Below, piece after piece: positions 8,594-16,662 of a stretch of 33,751 nucleotides of DNA (positions are counted from its first letter, which is position 1; each line of letters begins with the position of its first letter). Origin of the DNA: JBGQOG01 sp052113705 (lineage in GTDB: Bacteria > Pseudomonadota > Alphaproteobacteria > Rhodobacterales > Rhodobacteraceae). Location of the stretch: positions 1 to 33,751 of the forward strand of contig NZ_JBGQOG010000032.1 of the NCBI RefSeq assembly GCF_052113705.1. The letters run 5' to 3'. Under the pieces are notes generated by a model, which searched no databases, was not told the DNA's origin, and saw only the letters and a program-made list of their open reading frames with translations. The translations under genes and the position numbers were made by a program.

Positions 8594-9123
8594 AAAAGAC
8601 GGTCAAAGACTATATCCGCACCATCCCGGATTTCCCGCATGAGGGGATCCAGTTCCGGGATGTCACCACGCTTTTCGCCGATCCGCGCGGCTTTCGCATG
8701 GCGATTGACCAGCTTCTGCACCCCTATGCGGGCGAAAAGATCGACAAGATCATCGGGCTGGAAGCGCGCGGTTTTATCCTCGGCGGCGCGCTGGCGCATC
8801 AGCTGACCAAGGGCTTCGTGCCGATCCGCAAACAGGGCAAGCTGCCGGGCAAGTGCCTGTCACAGGGCTATAATCTGGAATATGGCAAAGCGGTGATGGA
8901 GATCCACGAGGATGCCCTCGCCCCCGGTGACAAGGTGCTGATCGTCGATGATCTGCTGGCCACCGGCGGCACCTGCGAAGCGGCGATCAAACTCTGCGAG
9001 GCGCTGGGGGCCGAAGTGGTGGGCTGCGCCTTTGTCGTCGATCTGCCGGAACTGGGGGGGCGCAAACTGCTCGAAAAGCTGGGGATGAAAGTGCATGTTT
9101 TGTGCGAGTTTGAGGGGACCTGA
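8590..9123 (+). CDS. apt: Adenine phosphoribosyltransferase
   Basis: Joins adenine to PRPP to give AMP and pyrophosphate. The 177-residue protein opens with DYIRTIPDFPHEGIQFRDVTTLF, the characteristic N-terminus of bacterial Apt, and carries the PRPP-binding loop VLIVDDLLATGGT at residues 116-128. The middle GLEARGFILGGALAHQL and the flexible loop region are intact. It begins at ATG 8590 within the last codon of mtnP (four-base overlap), forming a purine-salvage operon. The next feature, a small membrane ORF, is 146 bp downstream. Confidence 0.95.
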   Translation: MKKTVKDYIRTIPDFPHEGIQFRDVTTLFADPRGFRMAIDQLLHPYAGEKIDKIIGLEARGFILGGALAHQLTKGFVPIRKQGKLPGKCLSQGYNLEYGKAVMEIHEDALAPGDKVLIVDDLLATGGTCEAAIKLCEALGAEVVGCAFVVDLPELGGRKLLEKLGMKVHVLCEFEGT

Positions 9124-9269
9124 GGCGCGACCGCCCGCGCGGGGGGGAATAGGTCAGCACGCCTGCCATGCAGCGCCCGCATGGAGGTTATGCAAATGCA
9201 GCATCTTGTTCGCAGACGCAGAAAGACCGAAATTGGGGATAAGAAATTCATGCTTCAAAGGCTGGTCCC

Positions 9270-9428
9270 ATGTCCTCTCTCGTCCAATCCGCCGCCGCCT
9301 TCCCCCGCTTTGACCTGATCGCCCGCGCCAAGAAAATGCTGGCCGAGCATGACGGTCTGGCACATGCGCTGATCATCTCGGTCGGTTTTTTTGTGATCGT
9401 CGGCGCGATCAAGCTGTCGGTCGGCTGA
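9270..9428 (+). CDS. Small single-pass membrane protein, 52 residues
   Basis: A short open frame not assigned to any family I recognise. The protein has a basic-amphipathic N-terminal half (FPRFDLIARAKKMLAEHDGL) followed by one hydrophobic segment (ALIISVGFFVIVGAIKLSVG, residues 33-52) that ends at the C-terminus. AAAGG at 9257-9261 is a possible ribosome binding site, about nine bases before ATG 9270. It lies after apt in the same direction, and a strong hairpin follows at 9516-9542, which supports a transcribed unit. The basic stretch before a terminal hydrophobic helix suggests a membrane-anchored small protein. Coding status is inferred from composition and context only. Confidence 0.5.
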   Translation: MSSLVQSAAAFPRFDLIARAKKMLAEHDGLAHALIISVGFFVIVGAIKLSVG

Positions 9429-9515
9429 GCCGCTAACCACTTCGTAAGAAGAATCACGCTAACCAGAGCGGGCCTGATGGTTCGACTGCTTGCAAACACG
9501 TGAACCAAAAGTGCC

Positions 9516-9550
9516 GCGCCCTGCCTTCCCCCGGCAGGGCGCAGTTATTT
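9516..9550. terminator. Bidirectional terminator-like hairpin
   Basis: A perfect 10-bp stem pairs 9516-9525 (GCGCCCTGCC) with 9533-9542 around a seven-base loop. On the plus strand it is followed by AGTTATTT, and on the minus strand by CACTTTTGG. It sits between the small membrane ORF and the convergent dehydrogenase gene and could stop transcription from both sides. Confidence 0.7.
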
Positions 9551-9583
9551 CCGGCCCCTGGTCTGGAAAGGGCCCCCCCGGCC

Positions 9584-11005
9584 TCAGCCGCGCAGCACCG
9601 CACCGGGGTTCATGATGCCCTGCGGATCAAGCGCCGCCTTGATGGCCCGCATCGCCGTCAGCTTGCCGGTATCGCCGAACCGCTCCAGATCATCGACCTT
9701 GAGCCGCCCGATGCCATGTTCGGCCGAGACCGAGCCGCCCAGGGCATCCACCACCTCATGCACCCGCGTCGCAATCGCCCGCGCCTGGCCTGCAAACTCG
9801 GCCTTGGATTTCCCCTCGGGCGGAAAGACGTTGAAATGCAGATTGCCGTCGCCGACATGGCCAAAGCAGTTGATGCGGAAATCGCCCATCGCATTAACCG
9901 CCGCCCGCGCCTCTTCAATGAACAGCGGCAGCGATGACAGCGGCACCGAAATGTCATGCGAAGAGATCGCGCCGATCCGCTTGTTCCCCTCCGGCAGGCT
10001 TTCGCGCAGGGTCCACATCGCGTCGCGCTGCGCGGCACTTTGCGCGATCACCCCGTCCGAGACCAGACCGGCCTCCAGCGCCGCCTCAAACAACTCGGCC
10101 AGCACCGCTTCGGGGTCGAGGCCCTGCGGCAGCCCCACCTCGATCAGCACCGACCAGGCCGGGCGCTCCGCCAGCGGCTGGCGCAGATCGGGCATGGTGG
10201 CATCGAGAAAGAGCAGGCCCTGCTGCGCGATCAGCTCAAAGGCCGAGACACAGCCGGGCATCCGCGCCTCGGCCATCCCCAGCAGCTCCAGCGCGGCCGA
10301 GGGGCTGTCGACCACCAGCATCGCCGTGCCCTCGGCGGCGGGACGCGGGAAGAGGCGCAAAGCACAGGCGGTGATCACCCCCAATGTCCCCTCTGCCCCG
10401 ATCAGGAGATCCTTGAGGTCATAGCCGGTGTTGTCCTTGCGCAGGCGCTTCAGGCCGCGCAGCACGGTGCCATCGGCCAGCACCGCCTCCACCCCGAAGC
10501 ACAATTCGCGCGCATTGCCGTAGCGCAGCACATTCACCCCGCCCGCATTGGTCGAGAGGCAACCGCCGATCCGTGCCGTGCCCTGCGAGGCGAGCGTCAG
10601 CGGGAAAAGCCGCCCCGCACCTTCGGCCGCCGCCTGCACCTCGGCCAAGGTCGCCCCCGCCTCCACGATCAGCACATTGCCGCGCGGGTCGATCTCGCGC
10701 ACCGCTTTCATCCGCTCAAGACTGATCACCAGCGGCAGCGTGCCCTCGGGCAGGACCTGACCGCCGACGAGGCCGGTGCCGCCGCCATAGGGGATCAGCC
10801 CCACCCCCGCTTCGGCGCAAAACCGCACCACGCCCGCCACTTCGTCAAGGTCCCGCGGGCGCGCGACGGCCCCGGCGATGCCCGTCCAGCGGCCGCGCGG
10901 CTCTTCCAGATAGCGCGGCTCGGCCTCTCCCAGATCCAGCGCAGGCAATGCCGCCTGCAACGCGTTCAGAAAAGCTGCATCCGCGGGTTTCAGCATCGCC
11001 ATCAT
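9584..11005 (-). CDS. FAD-linked D-2-hydroxyacid dehydrogenase (D-2-hydroxyglutarate or D-lactate dehydrogenase type)
   Basis: A 473-residue flavoprotein that should oxidise a D-2-hydroxyacid and pass electrons to the respiratory chain. The N-terminal FAD-binding (PCMH) domain contains PYGGGTGLVGGQ, the RIGGCLSTNAGGVNVLRYGNAREL segment and LRKDNTGYDLKDLLIGAEGTLGVIT, which is close in pattern to the D-2-hydroxyglutarate dehydrogenases. The C-terminal FAD-oxidase domain has the metal-site motif HVGDGNLHFNVF and SAEHGIGRLK. It ends in the usual PQGIMNPGAVL. Of the three clustered ATG codons I chose 11005, because AAGGA lies six bases before it. The gene is the last of a long minus-strand run, 46 bp after the acetyltransferase gene. 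Substrate is not certain; D-lactate and glycolate enzymes share these motifs. Confidence 0.88.
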   Translation of the reverse strand: MMAMLKPADAAFLNALQAALPALDLGEAEPRYLEEPRGRWTGIAGAVARPRDLDEVAGVVRFCAEAGVGLIPYGGGTGLVGGQVLPEGTLPLVISLERMKAVREIDPRGNVLIVEAGATLAEVQAAAEGAGRLFPLTLASQGTARIGGCLSTNAGGVNVLRYGNARELCFGVEAVLADGTVLRGLKRLRKDNTGYDLKDLLIGAEGTLGVITACALRLFPRPAAEGTAMLVVDSPSAALELLGMAEARMPGCVSAFELIAQQGLLFLDATMPDLRQPLAERPAWSVLIEVGLPQGLDPEAVLAELFEAALEAGLVSDGVIAQSAAQRDAMWTLRESLPEGNKRIGAISSHDISVPLSSLPLFIEEARAAVNAMGDFRINCFGHVGDGNLHFNVFPPEGKSKAEFAGQARAIATRVHEVVDALGGSVSAEHGIGRLKVDDLERFGDTGKLTAMRAIKAALDPQGIMNPGAVLRG

Positions 11006-11051
11006 CCTTGTTCCTTGCTTTCCAGACGCGGGGCGCTCTGCCCCCCCGGGC

Positions 11052-11636
11052 TCAGCCGATATCCGTGCGGCCGCGCCGGTCTCCGCGCAAATTGGCATAG
11101 AGCACATGGTTGCGCCACCGCCCGTTGATCTGCAGATAACTCTGCGCCACGCCTTCATATTTGAAGCCGGTTTTTTCCAGCACACCGCGCGAGGGGGCGT
11201 TTTCGGGCAGGCAGGCGGCGTCGACCCGGCTGAGGTCCAGCACACTGAAGGCGTGGTGCACCACCGCCTGAATCGCCTCGCGCATATAGCCCTGACGGGC
11301 GAACTTCTGCCCGATCCAATAGCCCATCGTGCCGGTTTGCGCCGGGCCACGGCGGATATTGTCCAGCGTGATGCCGCCCAGAATCTCGCCCGTCTCGCGC
11401 GAGAACATGAAGAGCGGCACCGCCACCCCGCCCGCCTGCGAGCGCGCCGCCCAGTAAACGCGGTTGGCAAAACCCTTGCGACTGAGGTGATCCGCCGCCC
11501 AGACCGGCTCCCAGGGTGTCAGGAACGCGCGGCTGGCTTCGCGCAGTTCAGACCAGGCGCGGAAATCGGAATGTTGCGGCAAGCGCAGGATCATGCGCTC
11601 CGTATCAATCCTGAGCTTCCGCCGCCGGGTGAGCAT
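11052..11636 (-). CDS. GNAT acetyltransferase, RimJ/RimL type
   Basis: A 194-residue N-acetyltransferase of the group that modifies ribosomal protein N-termini (RimJ). The N-terminal LRIDTERMILRLPQHSDFRAWSELREAS is the typical opening of the subgroup. GYWIGQKFARQGYMREAIQAVVHHAF carries the acetyl-CoA loop (RQGYMREA), and RVDAACLPENAPSRGVLEKTGFKYEG is the usual C-terminal signature. Its ATG at 11636 overlaps the stop of the M16 peptidase gene by one base (TGATG), so the two are translationally coupled. The actual acceptor protein is unknown, because RimJ-type sequences are widely repurposed. Confidence 0.88.
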   Translation of the reverse strand: MLTRRRKLRIDTERMILRLPQHSDFRAWSELREASRAFLTPWEPVWAADHLSRKGFANRVYWAARSQAGGVAVPLFMFSRETGEILGGITLDNIRRGPAQTGTMGYWIGQKFARQGYMREAIQAVVHHAFSVLDLSRVDAACLPENAPSRGVLEKTGFKYEGVAQSYLQINGRWRNHVLYANLRGDRRGRTDIG

Positions 11637-12898
11637 CAGGCCGCAAGCCTGTCGCGCAGTGCCTCCAGCCCCGGGGCCGCAGCGACCGGACCATAGAGCG
11701 CAAGGGCAGACTGGCCCGAGCCGATCAGGCGCCCCGCATAATCGCGCACCGCGTCGCGGGTGACCGCCTCGACCTTTTCCGCCGCCTCTTCGATGCCGGG
11801 AACGCGGCCCCAGATCGCCAGATTGCGTGCCATGCGTTCGGCGCGGCTGGAGGGGCTTTCCAGCCCCATCAGCATCCCCGCCTTCATCTGGGCGCGGGCA
11901 CGGGCCACCTCGGCCTCGGACATGTCATCCGCGGCGCGTTTCAGCTCGTCCATCGTCAGACCACAGAGCGCGGTGATCTCTTCGGCGGAGGTCCCGGCAT
12001 AGATGGTGATCATCCCGGTGTCTTCATGGCTGCCCGCCTGCGCGAAGATCGAATAGCACAGGCCGCGCTCTTCGCGGATCTTTTGGAAGAGGCGCGAGGA
12101 CATGCCGCCGCCAAGCGCCGTGGCATAGACCTGCGCGGTGTAGAGATCGGCGCTGTGATAGCCCGGCCCCTCAAGCGCCAGCGCGAAATGCGCCTGCTCA
12201 AGGTCCTTGACCTCGCGCCGCTCGGCGCCCCGCCATGTCGCGGGCTGCAAGAGCGTGCTGCCCACCGGCTTCAGATGGCCGAAGATCACCTCGGCCTCGC
12301 GCACGATGGCATCGTGATCCACCGCGCCCGCGGCCGAGAGAATCATCTGATCCGGGCCGTAATGCTCGGCCACAAACCCCGCCAGATCCTCGCGCGAGAA
12401 GTTCGAGACGCGCTCGGCCGGCCCCAGAATCGTGCGGCCCATCGCCTGATCCGGATAGGCCGCTTCTTGCAGCCAGTCGAAGATGATGTCGTCGGGCGTG
12501 TCGAGGCTTTGGCCGATTTCCTGCAGGATCACATGGCGTTCCACCTCGATCTCGCGCGGGTCAAAGACCGGGTTCAGCACGATATCGGCAATGACGTCGA
12601 GCGCCATCGGCACATCGGCCTCCAGCACGCGGGCGTAATAGGCGGTCATCTCGCGCGAGGTATAGGCGTTGATATAGCCGCCCACATCCTCGATTTCCTC
12701 GGCAATCTGCAGCGCGCTGCGGCGCTTGGTGCCCTTGAAGGCCATGTGCTCGAGGAAATGCGCGATGCCGTTTTGCTCGGCCCGCTCATGCCGCCCGCCC
12801 GCGGTGACCCAGATGCCGACCGAGGCCGACAGAAGCCCCGGCATGCGTTCGGTGACGATGCGCAGGCCATTGGGAAGCGTGGTGAGTTGGACGGTCAA
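11636..12898 (-). CDS. M16 family zinc peptidase (processing-peptidase type)
   Basis: A 420-residue metallopeptidase of family M16, related to the beta subunit of the mitochondrial processing peptidase. The inverted zinc motif HXXEH is present as HFLEH at residues 47-51 inside NGIAHFLEHMAFKGT, so it should be catalytically active, unlike the inactive partner subunits of the family. The C-terminal half contains LGGGMSSRLFQKIREERGLCYSI, the family's substrate-binding strand region. No signal peptide is evident, suggesting a cytoplasmic enzyme. It starts four bases inside the end of thrC (ATGA overlap) and runs into the acetyltransferase gene, an arrangement I recall as common in alphaproteobacteria. 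Natural substrates in bacteria are poorly known. Confidence 0.93.
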   Translation of the reverse strand: MTVQLTTLPNGLRIVTERMPGLLSASVGIWVTAGGRHERAEQNGIAHFLEHMAFKGTKRRSALQIAEEIEDVGGYINAYTSREMTAYYARVLEADVPMALDVIADIVLNPVFDPREIEVERHVILQEIGQSLDTPDDIIFDWLQEAAYPDQAMGRTILGPAERVSNFSREDLAGFVAEHYGPDQMILSAAGAVDHDAIVREAEVIFGHLKPVGSTLLQPATWRGAERREVKDLEQAHFALALEGPGYHSADLYTAQVYATALGGGMSSRLFQKIREERGLCYSIFAQAGSHEDTGMITIYAGTSAEEITALCGLTMDELKRAADDMSEAEVARARAQMKAGMLMGLESPSSRAERMARNLAIWGRVPGIEEAAEKVEAVTRDAVRDYAGRLIGSGQSALALYGPVAAAPGLEALRDRLAA

Positions 12899-14286
12899 GC
12901 GCGGCGCCTTTCATGGATCAGCGCTTCCAGCGCTGCGAGGTCATTGGGAACCCGGGTCACCCGCTCGGGCCGGTCAAACAGATCGGCCATACGGGCAGGC
13001 AGGGCAGGACGGATGCCGGATGCGGCTTCGACCGCATCGGGGAATTTCGCAGGATGCGCGGTGGCCAGCGTCACCATCGGCACCGGGGCGGCGATCTGCG
13101 CATTGGCGACAGCCACGCCAACAGCGGAGTGCGGGCACAAAAGCTCGCCCGAGCGGGCCAGCTCGGCGGTGATTTCCGCCGAGGTTTCCGCTTCCGACAC
13201 CCGGCCCGAGGCATAGATCTCGCGCAGGGCCTCCAGCGCGCCCTGGCTGACGGTGAAGCCACCCGTGGTCTTCATCTCGTCCATCAGCTGCGCGACGGCG
13301 GCGCCATCCTGACCATAGGCCATGAACAAGGCGCGTTCGAAGTTGGAGGAGATCTGAATGTCCATCGACGGGCTGATCGAGGCTTTCACCCCGTTCATCT
13401 CATAGCGGCCGGTGCTCAGGCAACGGTGCAGGATGTCATTCTGGTTGGTGGCGATCACCAGCTGATCAATCGGCAGGCCCATGGATTTCGCGATATAGCC
13501 CGCGAAAATGTCACCGAAATTGCCGGTGGGCACGGTGAAGCTGATCTTGCGCCCCGGCGCGCCGAGGCTGACGGCGGCGGTGAAGTAATAGACCACCTGC
13601 GCCAGAACCCGCGCCCAGTTGATCGAATTCACCCCGGCAAGGCCGACGCCATCGCGGAATTCGAAATGGTTGAACATGTCCTTCAGGCGCGACTGGCAAT
13701 CGTCGAAATCACCCTCCAGCGCCAGCGCATGGACATTCGCCTCAGACGGGGTGGTCATCTGCCGCCGCTGCACCTCAGACACCCTTCCATGCGGGAAGAG
13801 GATGAAGACATCGACATTGTCGAGCCCGCGGAACGCCTCGATCGCCGCCGAGCCGGTATCGCCGGAGGTGGCGCCAACGATGGTGATCTTGCGGCCTTCC
13901 CGCGCCAGCGCGATCTGGAACAATTGCCCGATCAGCTGCATGGCGAAATCTTTGAAGGCCAGCGTCGGGCCGTGGAACAGCTCCAGCAGGTGATGGCCCG
14001 GGGCGAGCTGCACCAGTGGCGCGCGGGCGGCATGGCCAAAACCGGCATAGGCCTTGGCGATCGCCGATTTCAGCTCAGCTTCCGAGAAGGTGTCGCCGGT
14101 GAAACGCGAGGTGATGCGGAAGGCGACCTCTTCATAGCTCTGCCCCGCCAGATCGGCGATCTCGTCATGGGTCAGCACCGGGATGCTTTCGGGCACATAA
14201 AGGCCGCCGTCCCGGGCAAGGCCCGTCAGCATCGCTTCGCCGAATGAAAGGATCGGGGCCTGCCCCCGGGTCGAGATATAGCGCAT
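12895..14286 (-). CDS. thrC: Threonine synthase
   Basis: Converts O-phosphohomoserine to threonine with pyridoxal phosphate. The 463-residue protein begins MRYISTRGQAPILSFGEAML, the N-terminus of the long (non-plant) threonine synthases. The cofactor lysine is Lys112 in LAFKDFAMQL, followed by the phosphate-binding VGATSGDTGSAA and FTVPTGNFGDIFAGYIA. The length is normal for this type. The ATG at 14286 is preceded by AGAGGCAGG and lies nine bases after the SURF1 stop codon, so it is probably transcribed with the oxidase assembly genes as well as from any internal promoter. It overlaps the M16 peptidase start by four bases. Confidence 0.96.
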   Translation of the reverse strand: MRYISTRGQAPILSFGEAMLTGLARDGGLYVPESIPVLTHDEIADLAGQSYEEVAFRITSRFTGDTFSEAELKSAIAKAYAGFGHAARAPLVQLAPGHHLLELFHGPTLAFKDFAMQLIGQLFQIALAREGRKITIVGATSGDTGSAAIEAFRGLDNVDVFILFPHGRVSEVQRRQMTTPSEANVHALALEGDFDDCQSRLKDMFNHFEFRDGVGLAGVNSINWARVLAQVVYYFTAAVSLGAPGRKISFTVPTGNFGDIFAGYIAKSMGLPIDQLVIATNQNDILHRCLSTGRYEMNGVKASISPSMDIQISSNFERALFMAYGQDGAAVAQLMDEMKTTGGFTVSQGALEALREIYASGRVSEAETSAEITAELARSGELLCPHSAVGVAVANAQIAAPVPMVTLATAHPAKFPDAVEAASGIRPALPARMADLFDRPERVTRVPNDLAALEALIHERRRA

Positions 14287-14295
14287 GCCTGCCTC

Positions 14296-14976
14296 TTAAT
14301 TCTGTCGTTGCCTGATACGCCACAGAAGGAACGCTGTCATCCCCGCCCAGACGGCGGCCAGCGAAAACCATGTGATGGCGTAGCCCAAATGATCGTTCGG
14401 AATGCCCTCGATGCCCACCGGCACCGGCTCTACCCCCTGCGCATCGCCCGTCACCGAACTCACCACCACGAGGAGCGGTTCCGTGTTCAGCGCCCGGGCC
14501 ATTTCCGGCACGTCGCGGGCGAACCACAGCCCGGTTTTCAGATCGGGGGCCGGGGTGTAGCTGTCGGTTTCGTTCGGCCAGTGCAGATTACCCAGTACAT
14601 CGAGCGCGACGGGGGGCCGTGGCGCGTCACGCGCGGCCTCGGGTACAAACCCCCGGTCAAGGAGGATGCGGCGGTTGTCCGAAGTCTCGAAGACCGAGAT
14701 CACCTCATAGCCGGCGCCCAGACCCTTTTGCCCGGTCAGCACCAGCAGCCCCTCGCCCGTGGTGGTGCCCTGCAGGGCAACGGGGCGGTATTTCAGCACC
14801 AGCGGATCGGCGGTGCCGGGCGCGGGCAAAGCCTCGGGGGCGCCGTGAATCTGCGCCTCGATCCCCGCCAGCAGCGCCTCTTTCCAGGCCAGACGCCGAA
14901 GCTGCCAAGCCCCGAGCGAGAGCAGGATGGCCACGCCGCACAGACCCAGCAGCAGCGGAAACACGTATCGGCGCAT
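14296..14976 (-). CDS. SURF1 family cytochrome oxidase assembly protein
   Basis: An inner-membrane protein (226 residues from the chosen start) that helps insert heme a into subunit I of aa3-type cytochrome oxidase. It has the expected two terminal transmembrane helices (VFPLLLGLCGVAILLSLGAWQLRRL near the N-terminus and HLGYAITWFSLAAVWAGMTAFLLW near the C-terminus) flanking a periplasmic domain. The characteristic LGAWQLRRLAWKEAL, VLTGQKGLGAGYEVISVFE and ILLDRGFVP motifs are present. Three ATG codons lie in a row at 14982, 14979 and 14976. The GAAGGA Shine-Dalgarno abuts the first, so the third, with six-base spacing, is the better start. It follows ctaE in the oxidase gene run. Confidence 0.92.
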   Translation of the reverse strand: MRRYVFPLLLGLCGVAILLSLGAWQLRRLAWKEALLAGIEAQIHGAPEALPAPGTADPLVLKYRPVALQGTTTGEGLLVLTGQKGLGAGYEVISVFETSDNRRILLDRGFVPEAARDAPRPPVALDVLGNLHWPNETDSYTPAPDLKTGLWFARDVPEMARALNTEPLLVVVSSVTGDAQGVEPVPVGIEGIPNDHLGYAITWFSLAAVWAGMTAFLLWRIRQRQN

Positions 14977-14995
14977 CATCATTCCTTCAACGGCA

Positions 14996-15022
14996 AAAGC
15001 GCGGAGAATATCCCCGCGCTTT
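14996..15022 (-). terminator. Possible weak terminator after ctaE
   Basis: A perfect 9-bp stem pairs 14996-15004 (AAAGCGCGG) with 15014-15022 around a nine-base loop. On the minus strand it ends in four T residues, three of which belong to the stem. It lies between ctaE and the SURF1 gene and may lower, rather than stop, read-through into SURF1 and thrC. Confidence 0.5.
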
Positions 15023-15045
15023 CGGTTATTCAGTGGTCGGAGGCT

Positions 15046-15846
15046 TTACTGGCCCCAGATGTAGATCGAGGCAAACAGGAACAGCCAGACCACATCGACG
15101 AAGTGCCAGTACCAGGCGGCGGCCTCAAAGCCCACATGCGCTTCGGGGGTGAAGTGCCCCTTCAGCACGCGCAGCAGGCAGACGAACAGGAAGATCGTGC
15201 CGATGATGACGTGGAAGCCGTGGAAGCCGGTCGCCATGAAGAACGAAGCGCCGTAGATGTTGCCCGCGAGGCCAAAGGCCGCGTGGCTGTACTCGATGCC
15301 CTGCAGCACGGTGAAGAACATCCCCAGCAGAACGGTCAGGATCAGGCCCTGCACCACGTCTTTGCGGTTGTTCTCATGGACCAGCGCGTGGTGCGCCCAG
15401 GTCAGCGTCGCGCCCGAGAGCAGCAGCACCAGCGTGTTGATCAGCGGCAGGTGCCAGGGATCAAAGGTCTGGATCCCTTCCGGCGGCCAGACGCCATCGA
15501 CCAGCGGGCTCATCGGGCCCATCGGGTAGAGCGCGTGTTTGAAGAAGGTCCAGAACCATGCCGAGAAGAACATGACTTCCGACATGATGAACAGGATGAA
15601 GCCATAGCGCAGGCCGATGCGCACCACCGGGGTGTGATCGCCGGTCTGGCCTTCATGCACCACATTCGACCACCAGCCGAACATGCAATAGAGCACGAGG
15701 GCCAGGCCGATGAAGAACATATAGGCGGTGATGCCGTGCATCCACATCACTGCGCCGAAGAGCATGACGAAAGCACCGACCGAGCTCAGGAGCGGCCAGA
15801 TCGAGGGGGGCAGAATGTGGTAATCGTGGTTCTTTGCGTGCGCCAT
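15046..15846 (-). CDS. ctaE: Cytochrome c oxidase subunit III
   Basis: A seven-helix subunit of the aa3-type terminal oxidase in the cytoplasmic membrane; it stabilises the proton-pumping core. The 266-residue protein starts MAHAKNHDYHILPPSIWPLLSS, the usual alphaproteobacterial opening. It carries the conserved GLRYGFILFIMSEVMFFSAWFWTFFKHAL, THHALVHENN-like (AHHALVHENNRK), GIEYSHAAFG, FFMATGFHGFHVIIGTIFL and WYWHFVDVVWLFLF segments. The length and the lipid-site histidines and glutamate look intact. It follows ctaG by 31 bp. Subunit I (ctaD) is not in this window, as is normal for these bacteria. Confidence 0.97.
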   Translation of the reverse strand: MAHAKNHDYHILPPSIWPLLSSVGAFVMLFGAVMWMHGITAYMFFIGLALVLYCMFGWWSNVVHEGQTGDHTPVVRIGLRYGFILFIMSEVMFFSAWFWTFFKHALYPMGPMSPLVDGVWPPEGIQTFDPWHLPLINTLVLLLSGATLTWAHHALVHENNRKDVVQGLILTVLLGMFFTVLQGIEYSHAAFGLAGNIYGASFFMATGFHGFHVIIGTIFLFVCLLRVLKGHFTPEAHVGFEAAAWYWHFVDVVWLFLFASIYIWGQ

Positions 15847-15877
15847 ATCTTGTCCGCTTTCGGTTTCCCTGAGGGCC

Positions 15878-16453
15878 TCAGTTGTAAGGAGCCGGGGTGG
15901 CAGGCGTCAATGCCGCCTGTTCCTCGGGCAATTCGGTTTCGTGAAAAGTGTAAGACAGGGTGATGTTGCGGATGCTACCCGCTTCCTTGTCTTTCACCAA
16001 TTCCGGATCGACAAAGAAACTGACCGGCATCTGCACCGTCTCATGCGGCTGCAACACCTGTTCGGTGAAGCAGAAACACTGAATCTTGTCGAAATAATAG
16101 CCAGCCTGATCGGGGCTGACGTTATAGCTTGCCGTGCCCGCGATCACGCGGTCGGTCGGGTTGGTCGCCTCATAAAAGGCCAGCCCGGTTTCGCCGATGC
16201 GCAGGGTCATTTCATTGACCACCGGCTTGAACTTCCACGGCATGCCGCGCTCGACATTGGCGTCAAAGCGGATGGTGATCATCTCATCGAGGATCACATC
16301 CGATTCCGCCTCGGCCACATTTGGCGTGCCGCCAAAGCCGGTGGTTTTGCAAAACCAGCTGTAGAAAGGCACGGCGACCCAGGCCAGAACGCCCATCAAC
16401 AGGACGACGCCGACAAGACGCAGTGCCATACGGCCGTTGGCATTCCCGCTCAT
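15878..16453 (-). CDS. ctaG: Cytochrome oxidase assembly protein CtaG/Cox11
   Basis: Copper chaperone that delivers copper to the CuB site of oxidase subunit I. The 191-residue protein has one N-terminal membrane helix (LVGVVLLMGVLAWVAVPFYSWFCKTTGFGG), after which the domain lies on the periplasmic side. The copper-binding CFCF sequence is present in FDKIQCFCFTEQVLQPHE, as is the conserved FYEATNPTDRVIAGTASYNVSP region. The ATG at 16453 overlaps the stop of the preceding small ORF (ATGA). It sits between that ORF and ctaE, the order seen in Paracoccus and Rhodobacter relatives. Confidence 0.96.
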   Translation of the reverse strand: MSGNANGRMALRLVGVVLLMGVLAWVAVPFYSWFCKTTGFGGTPNVAEAESDVILDEMITIRFDANVERGMPWKFKPVVNEMTLRIGETGLAFYEATNPTDRVIAGTASYNVSPDQAGYYFDKIQCFCFTEQVLQPHETVQMPVSFFVDPELVKDKEAGSIRNITLSYTFHETELPEEQAALTPATPAPYN

Positions 16454-16662
16454 TGTGACACCTGCGGTGCGGCGGGGACCGGATCTCTCGGCAATTCAGA
16501 GGCGCGCGGCTGATGGTCGAACGCTTCCATCTGCGCGCCATGCTCGACCTTGACGATGGTCATGCCGAAAACCAGCACGACAAAGGCCAGCAGCACTGCG
16601 CCCAGCCCCATGTTGCGGCCAAAGCGGCGTTTGTGAATATCGGATTCGCGCGTCAGTGCCAT
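16450..16662 (-). CDS. Small membrane protein of the cta operon (CoxF-like)
   Basis: A 70-residue single-pass membrane protein encoded between ctaB and ctaG. The sequence has a basic N-terminus (RESDIHKRRFGRNMG), one hydrophobic helix (LGAVLLAFVVLVFGMTIVKV) and a short Pro-rich tail. A small ORF of this kind at this place is common in alphaproteobacterial oxidase operons, and it is often annotated as an oxidase assembly protein, but its role is not proven. ATG 16662 overlaps the ctaB stop (TGATG), and its own stop overlaps the ctaG start. A GTG one codon upstream is a less likely start. Confidence 0.82.
   Translation of the reverse strand: MALTRESDIHKRRFGRNMGLGAVLLAFVVLVFGMTIVKVEHGAQMEAFDHQPRASELPRDPVPAAPQVSQ

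Noticed and set aside
9181..9312. A short frame starting at ATG 9181 in the apt downstream region
   Set aside because: It overlaps the better small membrane ORF in another frame and has no plausible protein features beyond a basic stretch.
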